From Sphingomonas sp. NFR04 (GTDB lineage: Bacteria; Pseudomonadota; Alphaproteobacteria; Sphingomonadales; Sphingomonadaceae), in assembly GCF_900114095.1 (NCBI RefSeq), contig NZ_FORV01000007.1:1-64000 (forward strand): a stretch of DNA of 64,000 bases. Direction: 5' to 3'. Both the position numbers and the translations under genes were made by a program. The notes under the pieces were generated by a model, which worked only from the letters and a program-made list of their open reading frames with translations, was not told where the DNA came from and did not search any database. Positions 9,011-17,054 of the stretch are shown piece by piece (the stretch's first letter is position 1; every line of letters begins with the position of its first letter).

Positions 9011-9489
9011 CAGCGTCCGGCCAGCGCGAGCAGTGCGTCGCCGGTCACCCGCTGCACCGTCCATTCGTCCATGCCCATAGCCCCCATCGCGCGGTAGAAA
9101 TCGATCGCCGGTTGGTTCCAGTCGAGCACCGACCATTCGAACCTGGCATAGCCGCGCGTGACGGCGATATCGGCCAAATGGCGCAGAAGCGCCTTGCCGA
9201 CGCCTGCGCCCCGGGCAGCGGGGGTGACGTAGAGGTCCTCCAGATACAAGCCGGGCAGCCCGGTCCAGGTCGAGAAGTTCTGGAAGAACAATGCGAAGCC
9301 GAGCGGCGTGCCGTCCGCGCTCTCGGCGATCACCGCCTCGGCCGCCGGGCGCGGGCCGAACAGCGCGGCCTCCAGCATCGGCTCGGTCGCGAGCACGGCG
9401 TCGGGCTCGCGCTCGAATTCCGCCAGTTCGCGGACGAAGGCGAGGATCTGGGGGACATCGGCGGGGGTGGCGAAACGGATCTGGGTCAT
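9010..9489 (-). CDS. GNAT family N-acetyltransferase
   Basis: A 159-residue GCN5-related acetyltransferase. It starts MTQIRFATPADVPQILAF, typical of the family's beta1/alpha1. The acetyl-CoA pyrophosphate loop reads VTPAARGAGVGKALL (about residues 88-102), and WSVLDWNQPAIDFYRAMGA is the C-terminal motif B of the diamine acetyltransferase-like group (SAT/thialysine type). The acceptor is probably a small amine, which would suit its place between SMR and EamA transporter genes, but this is inference. It overlaps the upstream transporter gene by four bases (ATGA). Confidence 0.88.
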   Translation of the reverse strand: MTQIRFATPADVPQILAFVRELAEFEREPDAVLATEPMLEAALFGPRPAAEAVIAESADGTPLGFALFFQNFSTWTGLPGLYLEDLYVTPAARGAGVGKALLRHLADIAVTRGYARFEWSVLDWNQPAIDFYRAMGAMGMDEWTVQRVTGDALLALAGR

Positions 9490-10376
9490 GCGGCGGCCTC
9501 GGTCTGGGGAGCGGGGGCGACGCGACCGCGGATCGCGGCCAGGCACCCGAGGATGATGAGCAGCGCGCCCGCGACCGTCCAGGCCGAGACGCGCTCGTCG
9601 AACACGACATAGCCGAGCAATGCCGCCCACACGAAGGCGGTATATTCCACCGGCGCCAGCACCTGCGCCTCGGCATGGCCATAGGCCCAGGCGAGCAGCA
9701 CGGCCGAGATCGACCCGACCAGCGCCGCGCCGAGGATCCACGGCCATAGCGCGAGCGACGGCATGGCCGAGAACCACGGCGCGCCCGGCAGCATCACCAA
9801 TGCGAGGACAAGGCTGGTGAACAGCGCGACTTCGATCGGATCGGCGATCTGCGCCTGCTGGCGCAGCAGGATCAGGCTGCCGGCATAGAGGATCGAGGCG
9901 GCGAACACCGCGATCGAGCCGAGGACCACCTCGGTCGAGGCATGCGCCTGCGCCTGGCCGGCCGCGATGGTGAGCACGCCAAGGCTGGCGACGAGCGAGC
10001 CGCCGATCGCCGCACGGCGGATCCGCTCACCGAGGAACGCGGCTGCGAGGAACATCGCGATCAGCGGCGCGAGGAAGGTCAGCGCGATTCCCTGCGCCAT
10101 GGTGACGCGAGCGAGCCCCCAGAAGAACAGCACCACCGAACTGCCGGCGAGCACACCGCGGGCGAAATGCAGCTTGAGCGCGCGAGGGCCCGGCCAGGGC
10201 GTCCGCCGCAGCAGGAAGATCGGCCCGAGCAGCACGATCGCGCCGACCGAGCGCCACAGCACCGCGCTATAGGCGCCGTGCGCGATCGACATGCCCTTCA
10301 TCACCGCGTCCATCACCGAATAATTGGCGATGCCAAGCGCAGCGACGAAAAAGGCAAGGCGGGGCGAGCGGGACAT
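9486..10376 (-). CDS. EamA/DMT family transporter
   Basis: A 296-residue inner-membrane protein with ten hydrophobic helices built as two EamA repeats (about residues 10-140 and 150-285). The FLAPLIAMFLAAAFLGERIRR and VVFDERVSAWTVAGALLIILG segments mark the ends of each repeat. Drug/metabolite transporters of this type export amino acids or other small metabolites. It is the first gene of an operon continuing into GNAT, SMR and TfoX_N genes. The start at 10376 has only a weak ribosome-binding site. Confidence 0.88.
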   Translation of the reverse strand: MSRSPRLAFFVAALGIANYSVMDAVMKGMSIAHGAYSAVLWRSVGAIVLLGPIFLLRRTPWPGPRALKLHFARGVLAGSSVVLFFWGLARVTMAQGIALTFLAPLIAMFLAAAFLGERIRRAAIGGSLVASLGVLTIAAGQAQAHASTEVVLGSIAVFAASILYAGSLILLRQQAQIADPIEVALFTSLVLALVMLPGAPWFSAMPSLALWPWILGAALVGSISAVLLAWAYGHAEAQVLAPVEYTAFVWAALLGYVVFDERVSAWTVAGALLIILGCLAAIRGRVAPAPQTEAAA

Positions 10377-10471
10377 GGGGGTGCGGGTAGCGGGAGCGAT
10401 CGGGATTGGCGAGCCTAAACCCCTTGCAGCTCTTCACCTTCCGCGATGGTGCTCGTCCAGAACCAATACTT

Positions 10472-10568
10472 CGTCATCCCCGCGAAGGCGGGGATCCATT
10501 GGCGCTGATGCCGCAGTTCCTGCCCCAAGCGTCCTGGCAAATGGATTCCCGCCTTCGCGGGAATGACG
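10472..10568. repeat. 97-bp REPIN-like repeat (family B, copy 1)
   Basis: The element starts CGTCAT and ends ATGACG. Each end carries a hairpin with a CCCGC-GAAG-GCGGG core, followed by GATCCATT on one side and its inverse on the other; about 33 bases between the arms are variable. The left stem is closed by C:G and the right by T:A, a compensatory difference. Two other copies in this window are exactly 97 bases too. It lies between the EamA operon and the phenylalanine hydroxylase gene. Confidence 0.85.
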
Positions 10569-10615
10569 ATGGCGGGTGGAAACGGAAGTCCTGCCGACCA
10601 AGCGTTCCCCGCCCG

Positions 10616-11482
10616 TCAGCCCTTCCCCTCCGCATAAGCCTGCGTCCCTCGCGTAATCACCCCGTCCCCCGGCAGGATCGCCGCGATCGGGATGTCCGGC
10701 TGGGCCAAGATCTCGGCATAGAGCGGCGCGAAATCGGTCTCCACCGTCTCGCGGAGCAGCGCCTCGAAGCTGGGGATCACGAAATAATTCTGCTGGAAAT
10801 CGTCGATGCGATAGTCCGTCCGCATCACCCGCTGCATGTCGAAGCGGATGCGGTTGGGGCTGTCGCTGTCGAGCGCGAACACGCTCTCGGCCGAGCTCGA
10901 CACGATGCCCGAGCCATAGATGCGCAGCCCCTCGGCCTCCTCGATCAGCCCGAACTCCACCGTGTACCAGTAGAGCCGGCCGAGCTGTTTGAGTGCCCCC
11001 AGCTCCAGCGCGCGCATGCCGCCGCGGCCATAGGCCTCCAGATAATCGGCGAAGACCGGGTCCGCGAGCATCGGCACATGGCCGAACACGTCGTGGAACA
11101 CGTCCGGCTCCTGGATATAGTCGAGCTGGTCGGGGCGGCGGATGAAGTTGCCCGCGACGAAGCGCCGGTTCGCCATATGGTCGAAGAACACGTCGTCGGG
11201 CACCAGCCCCGGCACCGCGACCACCTGCCAGCCGGTCAGCTGCATCAGCCGCTCGGACAATTCCTCGAAATTGGGAATGCCCGACTCGGAGAGCCGCAGC
11301 GCCTCCAGCCCCTTGAGATAGGCGGCCGAGGCCCGGCCCGGCAGCAGTTTCGCCTGGCGGGCGAACAGCTTGTCCCACGTAGCGTGTTCCTCCGCGGTAT
11401 AGGCGCTCCAATCCTGCGGTATCGTCCAGTCCGCCGCCGCGTCTTCGGGCGGCCTCTCCAGCACATGCGTTTCTTTCTTCAT
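10616..11482 (-). CDS. phhA: Phenylalanine 4-monooxygenase
   Basis: A 288-residue cytoplasmic hydroxylase converting phenylalanine to tyrosine with tetrahydropterin and O2. The catalytic domain fills the protein, as in bacterial monomeric enzymes. The iron facial triad is visible: His130 and His135 in FHDVFGHVPM, and Glu176 in YWYTVEFGLI. The pterin-site RRPDQLDYIQEPD segment precedes it. There is no regulatory ACT domain. The pterin carbinolamine dehydratase partner (phhB) is not in the window. Start: ATG at 11482, giving MKKETHVLER; the ribosome-binding site is weak. Confidence 0.95.
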   Translation of the reverse strand: MKKETHVLERPPEDAAADWTIPQDWSAYTAEEHATWDKLFARQAKLLPGRASAAYLKGLEALRLSESGIPNFEELSERLMQLTGWQVVAVPGLVPDDVFFDHMANRRFVAGNFIRRPDQLDYIQEPDVFHDVFGHVPMLADPVFADYLEAYGRGGMRALELGALKQLGRLYWYTVEFGLIEEAEGLRIYGSGIVSSSAESVFALDSDSPNRIRFDMQRVMRTDYRIDDFQQNYFVIPSFEALLRETVETDFAPLYAEILAQPDIPIAAILPGDGVITRGTQAYAEGKG

Positions 11483-11519
11483 GGACGGGATATAGCAGCC
11501 CGCCCGAAGGAGCGAAACG

Positions 11520-12365
11520 TCAGCCCAGCGCCTCGTCGAGCAGCTTGGCCAGCCGCAGCCCGCCGCGCACCACCTGCTCGCGGGCGACCGGCACCAGCTT
11601 GGCCAGCGTCGCCTCGTCGAGATGGGCAGGATGGTCGCCCGGCGTGCACACCGCCTCCCCCGCCGCACTCGGATAGACCACGTCGCGCGCGACCTGCCAG
11701 CTCTCGCGGCTCCAGTCCTCGACATTGCCGCCCCAAACCGCGTTCCGCTCGGCCGCCGAATAGGCGCGCACCGGCGAGGGCGGCTGCGAGATCGCGCGCT
11801 CGGCCAGATAGCCGTCCCACACCGAGTGCAGGTTGAGCTTGGCGCTGGTGAAGGCGCCGTAGTTGGTCTTCACCTTGTTGCCGCCGAGATCGCTGTGATC
11901 GCCCGCATGGAGCGGCTGGTGGAGGTCGCCGACGAAGTGGACGAGGAACACCAGCGCCATCACCCGCTCGCGCACCGGCACCTTGCGGTCCTTGAGCAGC
12001 TTCACGTCGCGCTCGATCTGCGCCGAGACGCAATTGCCGTCGCGGCACGGCGGCTTCAGGTCGAAGGGCTGGCAGATGTCGATATTCTGATAGTGCCAGG
12101 AATAGGCATAGCTGAAGCGCGGCCCCAGCGTCTTGACGCAGTCCGCCCACACCGCCGCCTGTTCGATCGTGTTGGCCGGGCAGGTCGGTGTCTCGAGCAG
12201 CGCCTGGCGCTTGAGCAGCGCATCGATCTGCGCGCGCACCGCGGGTGTCACGTTGCGATAGGCGATCGCGCCCACCGTCTCGTGGCCATATTCCCAATAG
12301 GCGGAAGCGGGCGAAGCGGCGCCGAAACCGAGCAACGCGGCGAGGATAAATAGGATACGACTCAT
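11520..12365 (-). CDS. S1/P1-type zinc nuclease
   Basis: A 281-residue secreted nuclease. After a signal peptide (ILFILAALLGFGAASPASA) the mature protein begins YWEYGHE; in this family the N-terminal Trp directly after cleavage is a zinc ligand, and cleavage at ASA-YW would leave Trp at position 2, which is worth noting. Further zinc-ligand motifs are visible: WAD near residue 74, HYQNID, and the HFVGDLHQPLHAGD signature with its histidines and aspartates. Such enzymes degrade single-stranded DNA/RNA and 3'-nucleotides, and in the periplasm scavenge phosphate and nucleosides. Several cysteines suggest disulfides. The gene is separate from phhA by a 37-base gap. Confidence 0.9.
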   Translation of the reverse strand: MSRILFILAALLGFGAASPASAYWEYGHETVGAIAYRNVTPAVRAQIDALLKRQALLETPTCPANTIEQAAVWADCVKTLGPRFSYAYSWHYQNIDICQPFDLKPPCRDGNCVSAQIERDVKLLKDRKVPVRERVMALVFLVHFVGDLHQPLHAGDHSDLGGNKVKTNYGAFTSAKLNLHSVWDGYLAERAISQPPSPVRAYSAAERNAVWGGNVEDWSRESWQVARDVVYPSAAGEAVCTPGDHPAHLDEATLAKLVPVAREQVVRGGLRLAKLLDEALG

Positions 12366-12466
12366 GGGCGGAGCCCTAGGCCCGCCGCGCGCCCGCATCA
12401 ACATGACAGCGCTTCCCCTCGCCTGCATTGCGGCGCGTCCCAAACCGGCCTAATAGCCGCGCCCAA

Positions 12467-13813
12467 ATGGCACGTATCCAGACCCCCCAGCGCATCCGGG
12501 GCACCCAGGACATCTTCGGCGAAGACCAGCGGCGTTTCGCCGCGGTGCTCGAAACGTTCGATCGGGTGCGCAAGCTTTATTGCTTCCAGCGGCTCGAGAT
12601 CCCGATCTTCGAGGCGACCGGCGTGTTCGCCCGCTCGATGGGCGAGACCTCGGACGTCGTCTCCAAGGAGATGTATACGTTCGAGGATCGCGGCGGCGAT
12701 TCGATCACGCTGCGCCCGGAGTTCACCGCTGGCATCGCCCGCGCCTATATCAGCGAGGGCTGGCAGCAGTTCGCGCCGCTGAAGGTCGCGACCTCGGGCC
12801 CGGTGTTCCGCTACGAGCGCCCGCAAAAGGGCCGCTACCGCCAGTTCCACCAGATCGACGCCGAGATCCTCGGCGCGCCCGAACCCGCCGCCGATGTCGA
12901 GCTGCTGGTGCTGGCCGACCAGCTGCTCAAGGAGCTCGGCATCGCCGAGGGCGTGACGCTGCAGCTCAACACGCTGGGCGATGCCGCGACGCGCGACGCC
13001 TGGCGCACCGCGCTGGTCGCGCATTTCGAGGCGCACAAGGGCGAACTCTCCGAAGACAGCCTGGCGCGGCTCGAGAAGAACCCGCTGCGCATCCTCGATT
13101 CAAAGGACCCGCGCGACCGCCCGATCGCCGACAGCGCGCCGGACATCGACGCGTATCTGACCGACGAAGCTGCCGCCTTTTTCAAGGCGGTGACCGACGG
13201 GCTGGATGCCGCCGGCGTCGCTTGGACGCGCAATGCGCGGCTGGTGCGCGGGCTCGATTATTATCGCCACACCGCGTTCGAGTTCGTCACCGACCGGCTC
13301 GGCGCGCAGGGCACGGTGCTGGCCGGCGGCCGCTATGACGGGCTGATCGGCTCGCTCGGCGGCCCAGAGACGGCGGGTGTGGGCTGGGCGGCCGGCGTCG
13401 AGCGGCTGGCGATGCTGATCGAGGAGCCGGCGGAAGATCAGCCACTAGTCTCGGTGATCCCTTGGATGCCCGAAGCGGAGTTTACAGCAATTGGAGTCGC
13501 AGCTGAGCTGCGGCGCCAGGGCGTTTCTACGCACATTGCATTCAAGGGCAATGAGAAGCGTCGGTTCGAAGCGGCCTCCAAAGCCAAGGTTCGCGCGCGA
13601 GTTGTTGTTGCTCCGGAGTCAGGCGAAGGCGCTATTTCTTCGCGCCAAGGCATTCCGGTGCGTATCAACGAAGTAGGTTCATTCGCACGAGCGGGCGAAA
13701 ATCTTCGCGAGCAAATCTTGGATGCGCTTTCGCGTTCATATGATGTGGTGAGGATGGAGCCGACAGAAGGCGCGTTCAATCCAGATGCGCTTCTGCGACC
13801 GCTAGCGAAATGA
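12467..13813 (+). CDS. hisS: Histidine-tRNA ligase
   Basis: A 448-residue class II synthetase charging tRNA-His. The catalytic core (about 1-320) shows RGTQDIFGED, motif 2 FRYERPQKGRYRQFHQ, the histidine-binding LVRGLDYY motif and motif 3-like AGGRYDGL...GVGWAAGVERL. The anticodon-binding domain covers about 325-448. Composition changes abruptly near 13440: codons become A/T-ended (GTT, GCT, TCA, GAA) until the stop, while reading frame and domain structure stay intact. This suggests a mosaic gene whose tRNA-recognition domain has a different history. The start at 12467 gives MARIQTPQRIRGT, matching the family. The stop overlaps the prfA start by four bases. Confidence 0.96.
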   Translation: MARIQTPQRIRGTQDIFGEDQRRFAAVLETFDRVRKLYCFQRLEIPIFEATGVFARSMGETSDVVSKEMYTFEDRGGDSITLRPEFTAGIARAYISEGWQQFAPLKVATSGPVFRYERPQKGRYRQFHQIDAEILGAPEPAADVELLVLADQLLKELGIAEGVTLQLNTLGDAATRDAWRTALVAHFEAHKGELSEDSLARLEKNPLRILDSKDPRDRPIADSAPDIDAYLTDEAAAFFKAVTDGLDAAGVAWTRNARLVRGLDYYRHTAFEFVTDRLGAQGTVLAGGRYDGLIGSLGGPETAGVGWAAGVERLAMLIEEPAEDQPLVSVIPWMPEAEFTAIGVAAELRRQGVSTHIAFKGNEKRRFEAASKAKVRARVVVAPESGEGAISSRQGIPVRINEVGSFARAGENLREQILDALSRSYDVVRMEPTEGAFNPDALLRPLAK

Positions 13814-14883
13814 CCCGAATCCCCCCGGATCGCATCGCGGCGATCGAGGCGCGGCGCGACGAGTTGCAGGCGCTGATGGCGTCGGGCGAACTCGGCGGCG
13901 ATCGCTTCGTCCAGGTCTCGAAGGAATATGCCGAGATCGAGCCGGTCGCGGTCGCGGCAGGCAAGGTCCGGCAGCTGCGTGCCGAGGGCCAGTCGCTCCA
14001 GCAGATGACGCAGGACGCCGATGACGAGCTGCGCGCGATGGCGGTGGAGGAACTCCGCGCCAACGAAGGCACGCTCGCCGAGGCCGAACGCAAGCTGGCG
14101 CTGGCGCTGCTACCCAGGGACTCGGCGGACGAGCGCCCGGCGCTGCTCGAAATCCGCGCGGGCGTGGGCGGTGACGAAGCCGCGCTGTTCGCCGGCGATC
14201 TGCTCCGCATGTACCAGCGCTATGCCGATCGCGTGGGCTGGCGGACCGAGCTGATCTCGGCCAGCAGCTCCGAAGCGGGCGGCTACAAGGAAGTGGTGAT
14301 CGGCATCACCGGCACCGGCGTGTTCGCCAAGCTCAAGTTCGAGAGCGGCGTGCACCGGGTGCAGCGCGTGCCGGCCACCGAGGCGGGCGGGCGCATCCAC
14401 ACCTCCGCCGCCACCGTCGCGGTGCTGCCCGAGGCCGAGGAAGCCGATGTGCAGATCGACGACAAGGACCTGCGCATCGACATCTACCGCGCCTCCGGCC
14501 CCGGCGGCCAGGGCGTCAACACCACCGACAGCGCGGTGCGGATCACCCACTTGCCTACCGGCATCGTCGTGATCCAGCAGGACGAGCGCTCGCAGCACAA
14601 GAACAAGGCCAAGGCGATGAAGGTGCTCCGCACCCGCCTGTACGAGGCCGAGCGCGAGCGGCTGGCGGCCGAGCGCGTCGGGGCGCGGCGCTCGATGGTC
14701 GGCTCGGGCGATCGCTCGGAGCGGATCCGGACGTACAACTTCCCACAGGGTCGGGTGACCGACCACCGGATCAACCTGACGCTGCACCGCCTGCCCGAAA
14801 TCCTGGAAGGCGAGCTCGACGAACTCATCGGCGCGCTGGTCTCGCAGGACGAGGCCGACCGGCTTGCGCAGCTGGATGGCTAA
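13810..14883 (+). CDS. prfA: Peptide chain release factor 1
   Basis: A 357-residue class I release factor. The stop-codon recognition tripeptide is Pro188-Ala189-Thr190 (RVPATE), the RF1 type that reads UAA and UAG. The catalytic loop is SGPGGQGVNTTDSAVR with GGQ at 232-234, which triggers peptidyl-tRNA hydrolysis and is the substrate of the PrmC methylase encoded next. Length is normal. The ATG overlaps the hisS stop (ATGA), so the two are translationally coupled. A long family A repeat separates it from prmC. Confidence 0.97.
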   Translation: MTRIPPDRIAAIEARRDELQALMASGELGGDRFVQVSKEYAEIEPVAVAAGKVRQLRAEGQSLQQMTQDADDELRAMAVEELRANEGTLAEAERKLALALLPRDSADERPALLEIRAGVGGDEAALFAGDLLRMYQRYADRVGWRTELISASSSEAGGYKEVVIGITGTGVFAKLKFESGVHRVQRVPATEAGGRIHTSAATVAVLPEAEEADVQIDDKDLRIDIYRASGPGGQGVNTTDSAVRITHLPTGIVVIQQDERSQHKNKAKAMKVLRTRLYEAERERLAAERVGARRSMVGSGDRSERIRTYNFPQGRVTDHRINLTLHRLPEILEGELDELIGALVSQDEADRLAQLDG

Positions 14884-14886
14884 AGC

Positions 14887-15048
14887 TCCTCCCCGGTACG
14901 GGGAGGGGGACCGCGCGGCAACGCCGCGGGGTGGAGGGGCCGCGCCGCAGGCGCGGTACGCCTTCCGCACGCAGGAACTCCGCCGCTGGCGCGGCGGCCC
15001 CTCCACCATTCGCTCTGCGAATGGTCCCCCTCCCCGTGCCGGGGAGGA
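14887..15048. repeat. Family A palindromic repeat (copy 2) carrying the prmC ribosome-binding site
   Basis: Outer arms 14887-14912 and 15023-15048 are 26-base reverse complements with a single G:U-type difference. An inner pair (CGCCGCGGGGTGGAGGGGCCGCG and its inverse) lies inside. The right arm ends in GGGGAGGA, placed seven bases before the prmC ATG, so the repeat itself supplies the Shine-Dalgarno sequence. Folding of the repeat would sequester it. Confidence 0.85.
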
Positions 15049-15054
15049 ATTGCG

Positions 15055-15882
15055 ATGCGCCAAGCCGTGAGCGTCCGCGCCGCCCTCGCCGATGCCGCCC
15101 GCCAGCTCCAATCCGTCTCCGACACCCCGCGGCTCGATGCCGAGCTGCTGATGGCGCACGCCCTCGGCACCAGCCGTGACAGGCTGCTGCTCGGCCGGCT
15201 GGACGATCCCGCGCCCGAAGCCTTCGCCGCGCTCGTCGCTCGCCGGCTTACCCACGAGCCGATCGCCTATATCACCGGCACGCGCGCTTTCTGGACGATC
15301 GACCTCGCGGTCGGTCCCGGCGTGCTGATCCCGCGCCCCGACAGCGAGACGCTGCTCGAGGCGGCGCTGGCCTGGTTCGGCACGCGCGCGCCGACGCGCA
15401 TCCTCGACCTGGGTACCGGTCCCGGTACGCTACTCCTCGCCGCGCTCGCCGAATGGCCGGATGCGCAGGGGCTCGGCATCGACGCGTCCGAAACCGCGCT
15501 CGACTATGCCCGCCGCAATGCCGAGGCGCTGGGCATGGCGAACCGAACCCAGTTCCGCCTCGGCGACTGGACCAAGGATATCGAAGGCAAGTTCGACCTG
15601 ATCCTCGCCAATCCGCCCTATATCGGGACAGACGAACCCCTGCCGCCGCAGGTACTCAACCATGAACCCGCGGAGGCGCTGTTCGCAGGCAGCGACGGGC
15701 TCGACGATTATCGCCGCATCGTCCCCGCCCTCCCTGCCCTGCTCGCACCGGGCGGCGCTGCAGTGCTGGAGATCGGATGGACGCAGGGCGACGCAGTTTC
15801 TTTGCTGGGACAGGAACACGGCCTGTCTTCAAGCGTCTATAAAGACATGGGTGGACGGCCGCGCGTGGTCCGGCTGACTTGA
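15055..15882 (+). CDS. prmC: Release factor glutamine methyltransferase
   Basis: A 275-residue SAM-dependent methylase that modifies the glutamine of the GGQ loop in RF1 and RF2. An N-terminal helical domain (about 1-75) leads into the Rossmann domain with motif I ILDLGTGPGTLLLA (about 114-127) and the catalytic NPPY motif (ILANPPYIGTDE, about 184-195). RPDSETLLEAAL precedes motif I, as in the family. The last 30 codons are slightly less GC-biased than the rest. It follows prfA, its substrate gene, and its ribosome-binding site lies in an upstream repeat. Confidence 0.95.
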   Translation: MRQAVSVRAALADAARQLQSVSDTPRLDAELLMAHALGTSRDRLLLGRLDDPAPEAFAALVARRLTHEPIAYITGTRAFWTIDLAVGPGVLIPRPDSETLLEAALAWFGTRAPTRILDLGTGPGTLLLAALAEWPDAQGLGIDASETALDYARRNAEALGMANRTQFRLGDWTKDIEGKFDLILANPPYIGTDEPLPPQVLNHEPAEALFAGSDGLDDYRRIVPALPALLAPGGAAVLEIGWTQGDAVSLLGQEHGLSSSVYKDMGGRPRVVRLT

Positions 15883-16145
15883 AACTACGCGCAAACGTCA
15901 CATATTTCTGCTTGGAGATTGGTACGCCAGCGGCTAGAAGAAGGCCGGGGCGAGGCACCTTCAACCAAGTTGTTGAGATAAAGGGCTGAGGCCCGACTCC
16001 ATGGTCATGTGTGCCGCTGCAGTCCGGCGGCCGTGGCAAGCGGATGGTTCTGGGTACGCCCGGAACCCCCCGCGAATGTAACCCTGCATCCGGAACCTCG
16101 ATGAATCGACGGACGGCTTTGTAAAGACAGGACAACGAGACCTTG
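15883..16145 (+). ncRNA. Structured leader candidate between prmC and the DUF4167 gene
   Basis: No gene is visible in these 263 bases. A nine-pair stem with a TACG loop (16046-16067, GGTTCTGGG against CCCGGAACC) is the clearest structure. GC-rich self-complementary patches lie at about 15940-15960 and 16012-16045, followed by a less structured run to the start codon. The layout fits an untranslated leader or a small RNA, but no known family is recognised and no terminator-type T-run was found. This is a tentative call. Confidence 0.3.
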
Positions 16146-16973
16146 ATGAACAATCGTCAGGCCGGCCGCCGTCGCGGTCGGGGCGGCCAGCAACAGCGCC
16201 AGGGCGGAAGCTCGAACAATCAGGGCAATGGTAGTCGGATCGATAACCGCGCCCGTGGTAATGCCGCCCAGTTGCTTGAGAAATACAAGAACCTGGCGCG
16301 CGATGCGCAGATGCAGGGTGACCGCGTCAACGCCGAATATTATCTGCAGTTTGCCGATCATTATTTCCGCGTATTGAACGAGAACCGCTCGCGCTTCGAA
16401 GAGCAGAACCAGCAGCGCCGCCAGCGCGAGGATTTCGACGGCGACGAGGAAGAGTTCGAGATGGAAGGCGAAGCCGGCCGCGAGGACGAGGGCGACGCCC
16501 CTCGCCAGCAGCAGCAGCCCCGTCGCGAGCGTGAGCCCCGCTATGAGCGCGAAGCCCGTGAACCGCGCGGCGACCGCGAGCAGCGCGCCGAGCGTGAACC
16601 CCGTGGCGACCGTGAAGCCCGCGAGCCCCGCGCCGAGCGCGAGCCGCGCAGCTATCGCGAAGATCGTCGCGAGCGCAGCAACGGCGCCGCCAACGGCCAC
16701 GCCAACGGCAATGTCGCCGAGGCAGCGCCGGTCCAGCCGAGCGCACCGATCGAAGCGCCGGTGAGCGAGGACGTCGCCGAGGCACCCCGCCGTCGCGGTC
16801 GCCCGCGTCGCGAAACCCCGGTCGAGGCCGAAGCGTCGCACGGCATCGACGCCGCGATCCTCCCGCCCGCGATCGGTGCCGATGCCGCACCGGCTGCGGA
16901 CGAGGAAGCGCCGAAGAAGCCCCGCCGCCGTCGCACCGTGAAGAGCGACGAGGCCGAGGCACCCGCCGCCTGA
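16146..16973 (+). CDS. DUF4167 protein with Arg/Glu-rich repeat tail
   Basis: A 275-residue protein. The N-terminus is Arg/Gly/Gln-rich (RRRGRGGQQQRQGGSSNNQ), then comes the conserved DUF4167 segment (about residues 38-80: AQLLEKYKNLARDAQMQGDRVNAEYYLQFADHY). An acidic patch (EDFDGDEEEFEMEGE) follows, then about 70 residues of imperfect REPRGDREARE repeats, an Asn/Ala linker, and a Lys/Arg-rich end (RRRGRPRR, KKPRRRRTVK). Most of the chain looks disordered. Function is unknown; basic, RGG-like ends suggest nucleic-acid or ribosome contact, which fits its conserved place after prfA-prmC. The ATG at 16146 directly follows a TTG. A strong terminator closes the unit. Confidence 0.85.
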   Translation: MNNRQAGRRRGRGGQQQRQGGSSNNQGNGSRIDNRARGNAAQLLEKYKNLARDAQMQGDRVNAEYYLQFADHYFRVLNENRSRFEEQNQQRRQREDFDGDEEEFEMEGEAGREDEGDAPRQQQQPRREREPRYEREAREPRGDREQRAEREPRGDREAREPRAEREPRSYREDRRERSNGAANGHANGNVAEAAPVQPSAPIEAPVSEDVAEAPRRRGRPRRETPVEAEASHGIDAAILPPAIGADAAPAADEEAPKKPRRRRTVKSDEAEAPAA

Positions 16974-16993
16974 GGCGACAGCCAACCGGCAAA

Positions 16994-17032
16994 GAAAAAG
17001 GCCCGCTTCCGACGAGGAGGCGGGCCTTTTTC
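16994..17032. terminator. Strong bidirectional terminator
   Basis: GAAAAAGGCCCGC and GCGGGCCTTTTTC arms form a stem of about 17 pairs with one G:U and the loop GACGA. It has an A-run on one side and a T-run on the other, so it can end both the plus-strand DUF4167 gene and the minus-strand reductase gene that converges on it. Confidence 0.92.
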
Positions 17033-17054
17033 GTTTCCGCTACCGGGCGGGCAC

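Noticed and set aside
16520..16680. Regularly spaced repeats that could suggest a CRISPR array
   Set aside because: They are in frame within the DUF4167 gene, imperfect, without unique spacers, and no cas gene is present.
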